64,000 nucleotides of DNA from Acidimicrobiales bacterium (GCA_036378675.1 DASUWA010000016.1:83817-147816), one strand, 5' to 3'. Shown: positions 1 to 9,305, counted from the stretch's first letter. Numbers and translations: made by a program. Notes: generated by a model not told the origin, from the sequence alone.

Positions 1-1
1 T

Positions 2-1483
2 GGAGATTTCGACGCAGTCCAGTCCCTCTTGGTCGCGGCCGACATAGGGCCTGACGACAAGTTTCGCAACGCGCTTGTTCAACGCTTACGAGCAGAGATC
101 GCGTTTACCCTCAAGAGGCGCAGCGATGCACCCCCGTTACTGTTGGCTGCAGCCCAGGAACTGGAGACGATGGACCAGGGACTGGCCGAGCGCACCTACT
201 TGGAAGCTCTGGTAGCCGCGATATACGCCGGCCGGTTCGGTGGGACGGAAGTGATCGAGGTAATCGCGCGACGCATGGCGGCTGCACCGACCGAGCCAAG
301 TTCTACCGACCACACGCGAACACTACTTCGAGGTCTGGGCTTGCGACTCTCGGAAGGTTACGCCGCCGGTGCACCAGCCCTTCGGGAGGCGCTCGATTCG
401 TTCAAGGATCATCCGAAGCAACTTGACTGGCACTTTGTCGCCTACAACCTCGTCTCGATGGATCTCTGGGACGATCAGGCGTGGTGGGACGTCGCGGGCG
501 GACAGATCGAACTGGCCAGGACGAACGGCACGTTGAGTTGGCTTCCCTTCGCGCTGGACTATCTCGCCGAGCTGAACGTGCAGGCGGGTGAATTGGCCCA
601 GGCCGAAGCCCTGCTCGCGGAGGCAGAGCGCATACAGCCGGGCATCCGAGCAACCACGCTTCCACGTGTCCCGTTGCTCTTGTCCGCATGGCGAGGGGAT
701 CTCCAAGGGGTGGAGGCATCGTCGAATGTGATAACCGCCGACGCGCCCGCTCGGGGCGACGGAAGTGCGCTGACATACGTCGACTACGCCACTGCTGTCC
801 TCCACAACGGCCTGGGCAACTATCAGCTCGCAGCATCGGCCGCTGAAGGCGCTCGAGCAGTTCAAGAACTCGTCGTTTCGCCTTGGGCTCTGGTTGAACT
901 GGTAGAGGCGGCGTCGCGGAGCGGTCAAAGGGCCAATGCCACCGTGGCTGCAAGGGGTTTAACGAAGATGGCGGAAGCGACTGGAAGCGACTGGGCACGG
1001 GGTGTAGCGGCACGTTGTGCGGCCCTGGTCTCCGACGCCAGCCGGGCTGAGACGCTATTCCGCGAAGCGTTAGAACTTCTCAGCAGAACCCGCATGCGAT
1101 CGCACCTTGCCCGTGCTCAGCTCAACTATGGAGAATGGCTTCGGCGGGCCAACCGGAGGATCGACGCTCGCGATCAGCTTCGCCCGGCCTTTGAAACGTT
1201 TGCTTCGATCGGTGCGCAAGGGTTCGCAGAGCGAGCTCGCCGCGAGATGCTCGCCACGGGCGAGAAGGTTCGCAAGCGCAATGGTGTCACATCCAACAAT
1301 CTGACCCCGCAAGAGGAACAGATCGCCGAACTGGCAAGGCAAGGAAAGACAAACCCAGAGATCGGCGCACAGATGTTCATCGGAGCGCGAACTGTCGAGT
1401 GGCACCTCCGTAAGATCTTCGCCAAGCTCGCTATCAGCTCGCGACGGGAGTTGGATGAGGCCTTGAAGCATCGGCCCACGTGA
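2..1483 (+). CDS. LuxR-family transcriptional regulator, C-terminal part (5' end outside window)
   Basis: The frame is open to the left edge, so the true start lies outside the window. What remains is about 490 residues: a long Ala/Leu-rich helical region with TPR-like repeats (for example around ELNVQAGELAQAEALLAEAE), then a C-terminal LuxR/GerE helix-turn-helix of about 60 residues opening with LTPQEEQIAELARQGKTN and containing the ARTVEWHLRKIFAKL recognition part. This layout is that of large LAL/MalT-like regulators, whose missing N-terminus would carry an ATPase domain; that domain cannot be confirmed here. The stop overlaps the GTG start of the next gene by 4 bases, so the two are probably co-transcribed. 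Ligand and targets are unknown. Confidence 0.85.
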   Translation, partial: GDFDAVQSLLVAADIGPDDKFRNALVQRLRAEIAFTLKRRSDAPPLLLAAAQELETMDQGLAERTYLEALVAAIYAGRFGGTEVIEVIARRMAAAPTEPSSTDHTRTLLRGLGLRLSEGYAAGAPALREALDSFKDHPKQLDWHFVAYNLVSMDLWDDQAWWDVAGGQIELARTNGTLSWLPFALDYLAELNVQAGELAQAEALLAEAERIQPGIRATTLPRVPLLLSAWRGDLQGVEASSNVITADAPARGDGSALTYVDYATAVLHNGLGNYQLAASAAEGARAVQELVVSPWALVELVEAASRSGQRANATVAARGLTKMAEATGSDWARGVAARCAALVSDASRAETLFREALELLSRTRMRSHLARAQLNYGEWLRRANRRIDARDQLRPAFETFASIGAQGFAERARREMLATGEKVRKRNGVTSNNLTPQEEQIAELARQGKTNPEIGAQMFIGARTVEWHLRKIFAKLAISSRRELDEALKHRPT

Positions 1484-2517
1484 CCCCGTCGACTCCATTC
1501 GAATACCTGAAAGTGAGCAACCCGGTTCTGGCCGCTCCCATGTCCGGCGGTCCTAGCAGCCCCGCTCTCGTGGAGGCGGCATTCTCTGCAGGAAGCCTCG
1601 GATTCTTGGCCGCTGGATACAAGACAGCCGAAGAACTCGCCGAGCAGATCGCGACTCTTCGGTCTCGTTCGGTTCCATTCGGAGTAAACCTGTTCGTGCC
1701 TAACGTCGTGCCGGTCGATCGGGTCGAGTTCCGTCGCTACGCCGAGGTCGTTCAACCCGAGGCCGACCGGTATGGTCTCGACTTGACCGGGGCGACGCCC
1801 GTCGAGGACGACGACTTCTGGCAGGCGAAGATCGACCTGCTCACCAGCAAACCGGTTCCGGTGGTCGGATTCACATTCGGCATGCCTAGTCGGGCAGTGA
1901 TCGATGCCCTCCATCGGGCAGGAAGCACTCTCGTCCAGACCGTGACCTCAGTGCAGGAGGCGCAAATGGCGGGCGATTCTGGGATCGACATCCTTACCGT
2001 TCAGAGCTTCGAAGCGGGAGGCCACTGGGGGACGCTGACGCCGCAGCAACCACCCCCTACGATCCAGCTAGTCGACCTGGTTCGCCAGGTTCGCTCGACG
2101 GTTGCGTTGCCGTTCCTTGCTGCCGGTGGCATCGCGACGGCTGCCGGGGCCGCAGCGGTCCTTGCTGCGGGAGCCGCAGGCGTCCTTGTGGGCACCGTGC
2201 TTCTCGGAACCGAAGAAAGCTCCGCTTCCCCATTGCAGAAGGCTGCTCTGCTCGGAACCGGAGGCCCGCAGACGGTTGTTACCAAGGCCTTCACTGGGCG
2301 ACCGGCTCGAGCCCTGCCGAACCTTTTTACCGATCGTTACGACACACTTGCGCCTTCGGGTTACCCAGCCATTCATCACTTGACCAGCCCGATTCGCCGC
2401 GCCGCGACCGCTGCTCAGGACCCGGATCGGGTCAACCTGTGGGCTGGAACCGGCCATACCCACGCCCGGTCCGAATCAGCGAGAGTGACCCTCGCGCGGC
2501 TTGCCGAGCTCACCTAG
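1480..2517 (+). CDS. nitronate monooxygenase family protein
   Basis: FMN-dependent TIM-barrel oxygenase of the nitronate monooxygenase (2-nitropropane dioxygenase) family, which oxidises alkyl nitronates; some relatives are enoyl reductases. Visible signatures are the N-terminal NPVLAAPMSGGPSSP strand (flavin and substrate site), EAGGHWGT near residue 178, the phosphate-binding PFLAAGGIATAAG near 212 and the following GAAGVLVGTVLLGTEES. At 345 aa the length is normal. The GTG start overlaps the stop of the upstream regulator (GTGA), which fixes the start and suggests translational coupling. Cytoplasmic. Substrate preference cannot be read from the sequence. Confidence 0.88.
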   Translation: MTPSTPFEYLKVSNPVLAAPMSGGPSSPALVEAAFSAGSLGFLAAGYKTAEELAEQIATLRSRSVPFGVNLFVPNVVPVDRVEFRRYAEVVQPEADRYGLDLTGATPVEDDDFWQAKIDLLTSKPVPVVGFTFGMPSRAVIDALHRAGSTLVQTVTSVQEAQMAGDSGIDILTVQSFEAGGHWGTLTPQQPPPTIQLVDLVRQVRSTVALPFLAAGGIATAAGAAAVLAAGAAGVLVGTVLLGTEESSASPLQKAALLGTGGPQTVVTKAFTGRPARALPNLFTDRYDTLAPSGYPAIHHLTSPIRRAATAAQDPDRVNLWAGTGHTHARSESARVTLARLAELT

Positions 2518-2521
2518 CCAA

Positions 2522-3754
2522 TCAGAGCGCGTTGCGGTGACTCGGTTGCTGGTCCGCTCGACTCCGACCGCCGTTCCCCGCAGCAAACCGGGGGATGCTC
2601 GCGACAACTCCTCCTGCAACCGCGAGGAAGGCAAGGCCCAAACGCAATCCGAGACCCTCGGATACAGTGCCGACAACCGCCGGCCCGGCAACCAATCCCA
2701 GATACCCGATCGCCGACATCGCCCCCACGCGCGGACCCGGGCGATCGGTGCCGCTGGCGGCGCGAGCGACAAAGAGTGGCCAGCACATTGATATGCCTCC
2801 AGCGGCTGCAATCAGTCCGACCGCTGCCATGCCAGGGCTGCCGCTAGCTGCCATCAGAGCCGCCCCTGCTGCAGCTGTACCAGCCCCGACCGAGATCCCG
2901 CGCATCGGCCCCTGGCGTCCCACCCTTTCCCCCAAGGTCAGCCTCGCGGAAGCAGCGACAAGGTAGGCGGTAGCAGCTCCGCCGGCACCAACAAGAAGCC
3001 CAGAGTGAAGGCGGGTCCGCAGAAACAGCACTCCCCACAGCTCAACCCCTCCCTCCACCATCGCGGCGACAGCGAAGCCGATCGCCAGTAGAACCAGACC
3101 GTTGCGGCGCAACACAGCAATTGCCCCGGTCAGCGGAACGACCTCACCTCGGTCAGATGCCGGAAGGGTCGCACGCCAGCACCAAAGAGCAAGGGTTGAA
3201 GCGAGAAGCCCACTGCCCACCCACAGAGGGCGCCAGCCGAACCCGCTGCCAAGCAGGGCGCCCGCTGCGACGGCGCCAATCGCCGCGCCCGCGTTGAACC
3301 GGCCGTGGAACCGGACCAAGTAGCCGGGTGTGCCCGCGAGAGTCGACGACGCGGCGACATTCATGACGACATCCACCAGGCCCCCTGCGCATACGACTGC
3401 TGCCAGGGCTGCAGCCAGTTGGACGGTGCCATGCAAGAAAGCACCGACGATCAGCAGTGAGCCCCAGGAAACCAAGGCTCCTGCCAGGACCGGTGACGTG
3501 CCCCAGCGCTCGGCGGCCGGTCCCCCAGCGGCATTGCCAAGGGCGCCGCCGAGAAGCGAGAGTGAAAGAAGGGCTCCGAATGCACCGTTGCCGAGTTTCA
3601 GGGACCGCTCGAAGTCGGCAGCTGTCACAGCCCAGCCGCCCCAAAACCCACCGAAGAGCAGAAACGCTGCTGTTACCGGCGCAAGTTGACCCTCGCCCGG
3701 CACGAGCAACGGTCTGGCATGGGAACTCTGAGAATTCAACTGGGAGGACGCCAT
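2522..3754 (-). CDS. major facilitator superfamily transporter
   Basis: A 410-aa polytopic protein with about 12 hydrophobic segments, beginning after a polar N-terminus at [20 protein letters not shown]. The loop [12 protein letters not shown] after segment 2 matches the position and character of the MFS loop 2-3 motif (G-x-x-x-D/E-R-x-G). The composition of Gly/Ala-rich helices fits the YbjJ/FucP-like groups of small-molecule exporters or sugar carriers, but the substrate cannot be assigned. It is convergent with the nitronate monooxygenase gene, with stops 4 bases apart. Start chosen at the ATG at 3754 (MASSQLNSQ), the first Met of the frame. Confidence 0.85.
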   Translation of the reverse strand: MASSQLNSQSSHARPLLVPGEGQLAPVTAAFLLFGGFWGGWAVTAADFERSLKLGNGAFGALLSLSLLGGALGNAAGGPAAERWGTSPVLAGALVSWGSLLIVGAFLHGTVQLAAALAAVVCAGGLVDVVMNVAASSTLAGTPGYLVRFHGRFNAGAAIGAVAAGALLGSGFGWRPLWVGSGLLASTLALWCWRATLPASDRGEVVPLTGAIAVLRRNGLVLLAIGFAVAAMVEGGVELWGVLFLRTRLHSGLLVGAGGAATAYLVAASARLTLGERVGRQGPMRGISVGAGTAAAGAALMAASGSPGMAAVGLIAAAGGISMCWPLFVARAASGTDRPGPRVGAMSAIGYLGLVAGPAVVGTVSEGLGLRLGLAFLAVAGGVVASIPRFAAGNGGRSRADQQPSHRNAL

Positions 3755-3973
3755 CTCAGTTCACGTTCGTCTGTCACGGTGCCGATTGACCACACCCTAA
3801 CGATGACTCTGACCCGGCCATCCATTCCGGGACGACAATTTCCAGACGGTGACGGACGTTCACCGCAGACAACCCGGGGACTGCCCCGGGAGTCCCACTG
3901 GGGCGATCAAACGCTGCGATCGTCAACATGCAGACATCGGGCACGATCGAGGTGCCCCGAAAGGAGTTGGCGA

Positions 3974-4795
3974 ATGAGTTTCATCAAGACCCCGGACGGC
4001 ACCGAGATCTACTACAAGGACTGGGGCTCCGGACCGGTTGTAACCTTCTCGCACGGCTGGCCTTTGAGCGCCGATGCGTGGGACGGTCAGATGCTGTTCT
4101 TGGTTCAGAACGGCTGCCGGGTAGTCGCCCACGACCGTCGCGGCCACGGTCGATCGAGCCAACCCTCGACCGGCAATGACATGGACACTTACGCTGACGA
4201 TCTGGCCGCAGTCATCGAGGCACTGAACCTACGAGACGCCACCCTGATTGGCCACTCGACGGGAGGAGGGGAAGTAGCGCGTTACATCGGCAGGCACGGC
4301 ACAGGCCGCGTAGCGAAGGCCGTGCTTCTCTCAGCAGTTCCGCCGCTCATGTTGAAAACCGACGCCAACCCTGAGGGACTTCCCATGAAGGTCTTCGATG
4401 ACATTCGCTCGGGTGTCGCTTCTGATCGGTCCCAGTTCTACAAAGAGCTCGCGGTCCAGTTCTATGGCGCCAATCGCAGCGGCTCAAACGTTTCCCAAGG
4501 CATCCTGGATCAGTTCTGGCTATGGAGCATGCAAGCCGGAGCCATCAACGCCTACGAGTGCGTCAAAGCATTCTCGGAGACCGACTTCACAGAGGACCTC
4601 AAGAAGTTCGACGTACCTGCGCTGGTGATGCACGGAGAAGACGACCAGATAGTCCCGGTCCACGACTCCGCGCGTAAATCGGCCCGACTGATTCCCGGAG
4701 CGAAGGAGATCTACTACCCGGGAGCTCCTCACGGCTTGACCGCCACCCTTCAAGACCAGGTCAACGCCGACCTTCTGGCGTTCATCCGAAGCTAG
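3974..4795 (+). CDS. alpha/beta hydrolase (non-heme chloroperoxidase/esterase type)
   Basis: A 273-aa alpha/beta hydrolase fold protein. Start is the ATG at 3974, preceded by AAGGAG at 3961-3966 at normal spacing; the open frame runs further upstream but without support. The catalytic set is intact: oxyanion element HGWP (His27), nucleophile Ser95 in GHSTGG, Asp224 in HGEDDQIVP and His253 in [12 protein letters not shown] near residue 54-61 and the closing LLAFIRS are typical of the cofactor-free chloroperoxidase/arylesterase group (CpoF-like). These enzymes hydrolyse esters and can carry out perhydrolysis. No signal peptide, so cytoplasmic. Monocistronic, divergent from the MFS gene. Confidence 0.9.
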   Translation: MSFIKTPDGTEIYYKDWGSGPVVTFSHGWPLSADAWDGQMLFLVQNGCRVVAHDRRGHGRSSQPSTGNDMDTYADDLAAVIEALNLRDATLIGHSTGGGEVARYIGRHGTGRVAKAVLLSAVPPLMLKTDANPEGLPMKVFDDIRSGVASDRSQFYKELAVQFYGANRSGSNVSQGILDQFWLWSMQAGAINAYECVKAFSETDFTEDLKKFDVPALVMHGEDDQIVPVHDSARKSARLIPGAKEIYYPGAPHGLTATLQDQVNADLLAFIRS

Positions 4796-4838
4796 GCCGC
4801 TCGGCCGACTCGGAGATCTGACCCGCTCGAGCCCGGTT

Positions 4839-5042
4839 ACGCGAAAGAACCCGGCCCGCCCCTGGACCGGGTTCTAACTTCCTGCAGCCCCCTGGTTCGG
4901 TCGACTCCATCAATCCGAGACGACCAACTCCCAGCTATTAGACCAGGCCTAGGTCAAACGCACGGCAATCGATACCCAACCGTTACACAACGTGATACAT
5001 GCCCTAACCGCGCCCGGACGCGAAGGAACCCGGCCCCCCTTG
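4839..5042. repeat. two copies of a ~24-nt GC-rich element in an intergenic region
   Basis: The 423-base gap 4796-5218 has no convincing gene. It holds two near-identical blocks, at 4839-4863 and 5018-5042, both built on ACGCGAA-(A/G)-GAACCCGGCC. In the first copy GAACCCGG (4847-4854) pairs with CCGGGTTC (4867-4874) to give an 8-bp hairpin downstream of the hydrolase gene. The second copy is followed by an imperfect partner (ACCGGGT). They could be terminator or processing hairpins. No T-run follows, so rho-independent termination is only possible. Confidence 0.4.
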
Positions 5043-5218
5043 GCGAACTGGGAACCGGGTACCTCGCACCGAACCCGATATCGGTAACTGTCGGCATGCT
5101 ACGGCCGATAACGCGCGCATTTTGTCGAGATTCTCGGAATTCGCATGCAATGTCCGTTTAGGACGAGTGATGCGCTTGGCGGCCGGTCGCATCGCTCCGC
5201 CGACCTAGGTCCTGGGAA

Positions 5219-5440
5219 CTAGGGCCGGTTTGCCTGGTGGAGAGCGTCCTTCACAGCGAGGATGTGCTCTCTCATCTGGGTCGCCACATCGTCAGCGGTG
5301 TCCGAACTCAAAAGATCCTTGGCAGCGCCGATAGCGGACGCCGCCACCATATCGGCGAGGGTCTCGACGATCAGTGTCAGCTCGAACACCGCCCGGCGGA
5401 GGGTGTTGACCCGTTCTGTTAGATCAGTCGTGCCGTCCAT
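5219..5440 (-). CDS. small hypothetical helical protein
   Basis: A 73-aa frame starting at the ATG at 5440 with GGAG five bases upstream. The product is two amphipathic helices (ERVNTLRRAVFELTLIVETLADMVAAS, written here as its parts ERVNTLRRAVFE and TLIVETLADMVAAS, then an acidic linker and VATQMREHILAVKDALHQ). No Cys, signal peptide or membrane span. The regular hydrophobic spacing makes it more credible than random frames, but I do not recognise a family. A 13-base element CCTAGGT(C/T)CTGGG lies on both sides of the gene (5204-5216 and 5452-5464). Confidence 0.5.
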   Translation of the reverse strand: MDGTTDLTERVNTLRRAVFELTLIVETLADMVAASAIGAAKDLLSSDTADDVATQMREHILAVKDALHQANRP

Positions 5441-5519
5441 GGTTCTCCGAGCCTAGGTTCTGGGCCGGGGGTCGGTGCCCAGACACCAGGCGAGGAAAAA
5501 TCTGAAAAGAGCTAAAGCC

Positions 5520-5608
5520 CGGCGGCAAACCCGCCGACAACCATGACAGCTTGCAGTCTGCTCGCTTCGAAGAGCCCCTCCCTCCCCTCACAGCTGGGAG
5601 GGGTTTTT
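5520..5608 (+). ncRNA. possible small structured RNA or attenuator ending in a terminator
   Basis: On the + strand a 6-bp stem CGGCGG (5520-5525) / CCGCCG (5531-5536) with a CAAAC loop is followed, about 40 bases on, by the strong terminator hairpin annotated separately. No coding frame ends at this terminator, so a short non-coding transcript starting somewhere after 5440 is the simplest reading. The unpaired CAAAC and flanking purine-rich bases recall riboswitch or small-RNA style folds, but I could not match it to a known class. Confidence 0.35.
5575..5608 (+). terminator. rho-independent terminator
   Basis: CCCCTCCC (5575-5582) pairs perfectly with GGGAGGGG (5596-5603) and is followed directly by TTTTT (5604-5608). 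The orientation shows transcription on the + strand ends here. Confidence 0.75.
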
Positions 5609-5720
5609 CGCGCCCGGGACTCGTTAACGCAAACGCTGCGATCCGCGATTACGGGAGGGGCGATGCTAGAAGTACCCGCCGAGGAAGGGGCTGAGGCGGA
5701 TTTCGCAGCCCGGTCGCCCC

Positions 5721-5757
5721 GGACCTGGTCTCCCCTTCGCCTGGGGAGGCCGGGTCC
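5721..5757 (+). other. 15-bp RNA hairpin with two G-U wobbles
   Basis: GGACCTGGTCTCCCC (5721-5735) pairs with GGGGAGGCCGGGTCC (5743-5757) around a 7-base loop. All 15 positions pair in the + strand RNA because the two non-Watson-Crick positions are G-U, while the - strand RNA would have A-C mismatches. This asymmetry points to selection on a + strand transcript. It lies in a 650-base gap (5441-6092) with no gene I trust. There is no T-run. Confidence 0.45.
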
Positions 5758-6095
5758 ATGTTGCCGACCACAAGATGCGTGGGAGGCCTTCTCTAGTCCT
5801 CGCCGGCATCTGGTTGAACTCTCATTCATCCATTTTCTGCGGCTGCACAGATAAGCCCCACCGCGGTGGAGCCCCGGTACCCAGGGCAATTGGGAAACCG
5901 GGACTCCGTCGCCGCTCGGCGCGGCACACCTCACGGTAAAAGTCCTCGTGCCAATGCGGCCGAAATAATGACCCTCCGGACAGAAGAGGGACTGCATCCG
6001 GCCCCACCTTCACACGACTAGGACTTTTGTCCCAAAAGGTGTATTCTCCGCGTTCACAGATGTAACGCAACAACAAACCTGGGCTGAAGGCGGTG

Positions 6096-6275
6096 ATGTC
6101 CGTGCCGGTGAGGACGGAAACCCGTTTGGGTGAGTTGGCGGCAGTACGTCGGCAGCTCGAATCGATGGTCCATTCACGGCTCCTCGTGCCGTTTAGCGAA
6201 CAGGACGAGCAGAGGTACCGAGAGCTAACAGCCCGTGAGAAGGATCTCTTGAACGGTTCTTCGCGAACTGAATAG
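6096..6275 (+). CDS. small hypothetical coiled-coil protein
   Basis: A 59-aa frame with GAAGG at 6086-6090 upstream of the ATG at 6096 (a GTG at 6093 is the alternative start). The product is highly charged, with heptad-like spacing in LGELAAVRRQLESMV and in EQDEQRYRELTAREKDLL, suggesting two antiparallel helices. No recognised family. The good ribosome site and protein-like composition support it. Confidence 0.5.
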   Translation: MSVPVRTETRLGELAAVRRQLESMVHSRLLVPFSEQDEQRYRELTAREKDLLNGSSRTE

Positions 6276-6423
6276 CCGGCACTGACCTTCGTAACTCGGA
6301 TTCATCGTTGGTTGGTGTGGTTAAAGGCTAGGGCTCGGTCGTCGCCCGGGCCCACCACGACCAACGTGCGCCGTCCCCCGGCGATTGTGCGGGCGGGGCC
6401 GTGAGCTGGAGTACCGTGCCTCC

Positions 6424-7107
6424 GTGACTCAGGTCGAAGACCGGGTGACCTTGGAGCCGAACGAGATCATGCTGCTCGGCCAGGTGATCGCGTGGGTCCG
6501 GGATGTGGTCGGCGGCCCTCACCCACGCAAGCCGTCCAAGCCGATCTGCCCGCTGGCAGAGCGTTCAGTGTCGGAAGACCTGATGCGCGTCGAGTGGCAT
6601 CGGGGCGTCGTCGACGCAACTTCGTCGGCATCGGCTGTCCATGCGGCGGTCTCTATGCTCAGCCAGCAAGTGGCGGCTGACCACTACCGATCGGTGATGC
6701 TCGTTTTCCCCAACCTGACCGACGTGAGCGTCGACGAGGTTAGAACTGCTACTCACGATGCAGTTGTCACCGAAGGACTGATGCAGGGGTATTTCGGGTG
6801 GCCGGACAGTCCTTATGACGACACGGGCTACCCGTGTCCTCCGGTGCCTTGCGTTGTGCTGCGTCCCCTCGACGTCCATGACGTCGCGCTGTTCATGCGC
6901 CCCGACGCGTACCGCCCGGCTCGACTGCGCGGCTACGTGAAGCTCTTCGCCGGTGACTTCATCTCTGGTGCCGTCGCTGACACCAAGCTGCGGCGGGTTC
7001 TGGCCGCCGCAGCGGTTAACAAGGCGGATGTGGTCGCAGCCGGCTGCGAGGACGCGGGAGCTGATTACGAAGCGCTGCTCGGGGCGCTCGGGGTCACCCC
7101 CCGATAA
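6424..7107 (+). CDS. hypothetical protein, DUF6875-like
   Basis: A 227-aa soluble protein starting at the GTG at 6424. Notable pieces are HPRKPSKPICPL near residue 40 (a Pro/Cys segment seen in DUF6875-type proteins), a central MLVFPNLTDVSVDEV strand-turn, and CPPVPCVVLRPLDVHDVALFMRPD. The family link is from memory of the HPR...CPF-like opening and is tentative. No membrane segment. Only 24 bases of A/T-poorer leader separate it from the putative upstream region; it appears monocistronic. Function unknown. Confidence 0.7.
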   Translation: MTQVEDRVTLEPNEIMLLGQVIAWVRDVVGGPHPRKPSKPICPLAERSVSEDLMRVEWHRGVVDATSSASAVHAAVSMLSQQVAADHYRSVMLVFPNLTDVSVDEVRTATHDAVVTEGLMQGYFGWPDSPYDDTGYPCPPVPCVVLRPLDVHDVALFMRPDAYRPARLRGYVKLFAGDFISGAVADTKLRRVLAAAAVNKADVVAAGCEDAGADYEALLGALGVTPR

Positions 7108-7228
7108 GAAGCCATCGGGGACACCACGTCGGCACAAGAGCCGAGCCCCGTCAGCGTTCACGGCTGCGACACCCCTTGTTCATGGTTCGGGATAGGCGTT
7201 GCCCATGCCGCCGTCGTATTAGTTAGCT

Positions 7229-8776
7229 ATGAATCGCCGCTCGTTCTTGCGAGGTGCCGCCGCCCTTGGCGGGTTGACCTCGATCGGTGCTCTGTCACCC
7301 GTGTTAGCCGATACCAGGCGGACGCAACGCACAGCCAGCTCTGAGCCCGAACCGTTGCTGTCCCTGCCGCCGGCCGAGGCTCCGATCGACACCATCGTCA
7401 TTCTGATGATGGAGAACAGGTCTTTCGACCACTACTTCGGCTGGCTTCCCCTAGACGAAGCGTATATGGAGGCAGGTCGTAGTCGTTACGGCACCGGGTT
7501 CTCGGTGGCCGGCAACAACCTTCAGTCGTATGTCGCGCCCGACGGCAAGACGTACCGGACTTATCACCTCGGACCACAGCAGCCGCTCGACGACCCGGCC
7601 CGTGGTTGTGGCCATCCAGATCCTGGGCACGGCTGGTATGAGGGACGCGTCCAGAGGGACCAGGGATTCCTAGCCCATAACACCGGTAACGACATTTTCG
7701 CCATCGGTTACTTCCAGGCGACCGACTTGCCCGTGTACACAGCGCTGGTGCGCGCCTTCACCACCTTTGACCACTATCACGCTGCGATCATGAGCTCGAC
7801 ATATCCGAACCGGCTCTACTTGTTGTCGGCCCAGACTGATGGCCTCAAAGACCCACCCCTGCCGATCCAACAGCTCGGATTTCATTGGCCGTGCATAATG
7901 GACCGGCTTACGACCGCCGGAGTCTCTTGGCGCAACTACGCCCAAGATCTTCCTACCGCTGCATTCTTCGGGACGCGCCAACTACCAAACGTTCGCCCCC
8001 TCGGAGCCTTTCTGGACGATGCGGCCGCTGCCACACTGCCGCAGGTGTCCTTTGTCGACCCGGGATTTATGAGCGGTTATCGGACGGACGACCACCCCCT
8101 CGGTGATCACCGCGTCGCCCAAGCGTTCGTTGGCACGATATTCTCGGCGTTCCATGCTTCCCCACAATGGCGGCGGGGGGCGATGTTCGTTACCTACGAC
8201 GAGTGGGGCGGCTTCTTCGATCACGTTCCGCCCCCATCTGTATATGACGACCGAGCCAGCACGGTTGACGCCGAGAACTTCGGACAGCTCGGATTCCGGG
8301 TTCCAATGCTTCTACTCTCGCCTTATGCGCGTCCGGGTTTCGTCGACCACCGACTGTATGAGCACACTTCAGTGTTGCGTTTTCTCGAGTGGCGATTCCT
8401 GGGCGCACCTCCAGAAGGGCCGGGTACAGCCGATGGGCGGTCACGGTGGTGGCTTACTGGACGGGACCGTTACGCGAACAACATCGGTGCGTCGATGGTT
8501 GCTACGCCGGACACCGACGCCCGCCTCGATCCCGCGAGCATCATCCCCGACGTGTCCGCAGCTTGCGTAGGACGGACCTTCCAGGACGTCCCCGTTGCCG
8601 ACCAGATCGAGCAGATGGTCATCCCGCAACCGAAGCCTGACTCCCCGACAACTTCATCGGAGTTCGGCGTTACCGGCGTGTCAGCGATGCAGCGCGCCCT
8701 TGAGGCTGGGTACTTTGATCGTCTCGGGTACCAGGTCAAGCCATCGTTGACTTTGGCCCAGCTCACTGGCCGGTAG
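7229..8776 (+). CDS. Tat-exported phosphoesterase (phospholipase C/acid phosphatase family)
   Basis: 515 aa. The N-terminus MNRRSFLRGAAALGG is a twin-arginine signal (RRSFLR), so the folded protein is exported. The mature part is the PF04185 phosphoesterase fold: MMENRSFDHYFG near residue 63 carries the metal-binding Glu/Asn, and other expected elements are TFDHYH, the SSTYPNRLYLLS segment, and VTYDEWGGFFDHVPPP near 325, which provides the late metal-binding residues. Relatives cleave phosphate esters of phospholipids or nucleotides outside the cytoplasm. The typical C-terminal lipid-binding domains of large phospholipases C are absent. Substrate not assignable. Confidence 0.88.
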   Translation: MNRRSFLRGAAALGGLTSIGALSPVLADTRRTQRTASSEPEPLLSLPPAEAPIDTIVILMMENRSFDHYFGWLPLDEAYMEAGRSRYGTGFSVAGNNLQSYVAPDGKTYRTYHLGPQQPLDDPARGCGHPDPGHGWYEGRVQRDQGFLAHNTGNDIFAIGYFQATDLPVYTALVRAFTTFDHYHAAIMSSTYPNRLYLLSAQTDGLKDPPLPIQQLGFHWPCIMDRLTTAGVSWRNYAQDLPTAAFFGTRQLPNVRPLGAFLDDAAAATLPQVSFVDPGFMSGYRTDDHPLGDHRVAQAFVGTIFSAFHASPQWRRGAMFVTYDEWGGFFDHVPPPSVYDDRASTVDAENFGQLGFRVPMLLLSPYARPGFVDHRLYEHTSVLRFLEWRFLGAPPEGPGTADGRSRWWLTGRDRYANNIGASMVATPDTDARLDPASIIPDVSAACVGRTFQDVPVADQIEQMVIPQPKPDSPTTSSEFGVTGVSAMQRALEAGYFDRLGYQVKPSLTLAQLTGR

Positions 8777-8786
8777 TTGCTACTTG

Positions 8787-8860
8787 GCGACACTCGCGCT
8801 CCAGCCCGGAGTTCGCTCAAAGTCGTCTCCGAGCGCCTCGGTCACGCCAGCATCTCGGTG
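8787..8860 (+). pseudogene. tyrosine recombinase (integrase) C-terminal remnant
   Basis: Two adjacent frames spell the classic integrase end. Frame one (from 8787) reads ATLALQPGVRSK, and the next frame reads VVSERLGHASISV; joined, they match the usual ...ALQAGV-K-VVSERLGHASI-... block before the catalytic Tyr. One base has been lost at the junction (about 8822). After 8860 the expected TLDTYSH strand is missing or shifted again. Nothing of the catalytic core is seen upstream, because the phosphoesterase gene ends at 8776. It is a decayed relic of an integrated element. Confidence 0.6.
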
Positions 8861-8937
8861 CTGCGGACATCTGCAGCAGATGCTCGCGGGATGCAGACCG
8901 ACACTGCTGAGCATCGCATGGACATTCCCGGAGGCGG

Positions 8938-9031
8938 TGGTATAGCCGGTCCACTGGTAGCCATCCCACCAGCGCAGATCACGCGTTTCCGCCGGGGTCG
9001 TCGTACCATCCCGGCCACTGGGGGAACCTGG
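8938..9031 (-). pseudogene. DUF2510 domain remnant, frameshifted
   Basis: On the - strand one frame gives PQWPGWYDDPGG and the next gives RDLRWWDGYQWTGYT. Together they are the DUF2510 signature (PGWYPDP...LRWWDG-QWT), split by a single extra base near 8990. DUF2510 sits at the N-terminus of many actinobacterial membrane proteins. No start codon is close upstream and no downstream domain follows, so this is a fragment. A sequencing error would repair the domain but not supply the rest of a gene. Confidence 0.55.
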
Positions 9032-9305
9032 GCCTGCCGAGTTGATCGCTGTGCCCCCCACCCCTCCAGTCGCCGGCGCGTTCTCCCGGTCGGCATCCGG
9101 CACCGGAGTTCCCGGGCCTGCTTGGCGTCACGCGGGTTAGGGGCTGCCCCTGTCCGCCATGACGCGATTCCCCCATTCCTACTGCCGCAGTTGGAACTGG
9201 TCCAAACCCGGGTGGAAGGCCAGCGCCAAAGGGCCACGAACCGTTGACCCCCAGAACTCTCAGCCGTACATTACGACCTTCGGGACACAAAAGGTGCCGA
9301 GCTCC

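Noticed and set aside
5543..5854. 103-aa frame on + in the RNA-hairpin region
   Set aside because: It starts just before and reads through a rho-independent terminator and both hairpins; composition is not protein-like.
5512..5997. 161-aa frame on - opening with MQSLFCPEGHYFGRIGTRTF
   Set aside because: The first 60 residues look zinc-finger-like, but most of the frame is a shadow over the terminator and hairpins. Not enough to call a gene.
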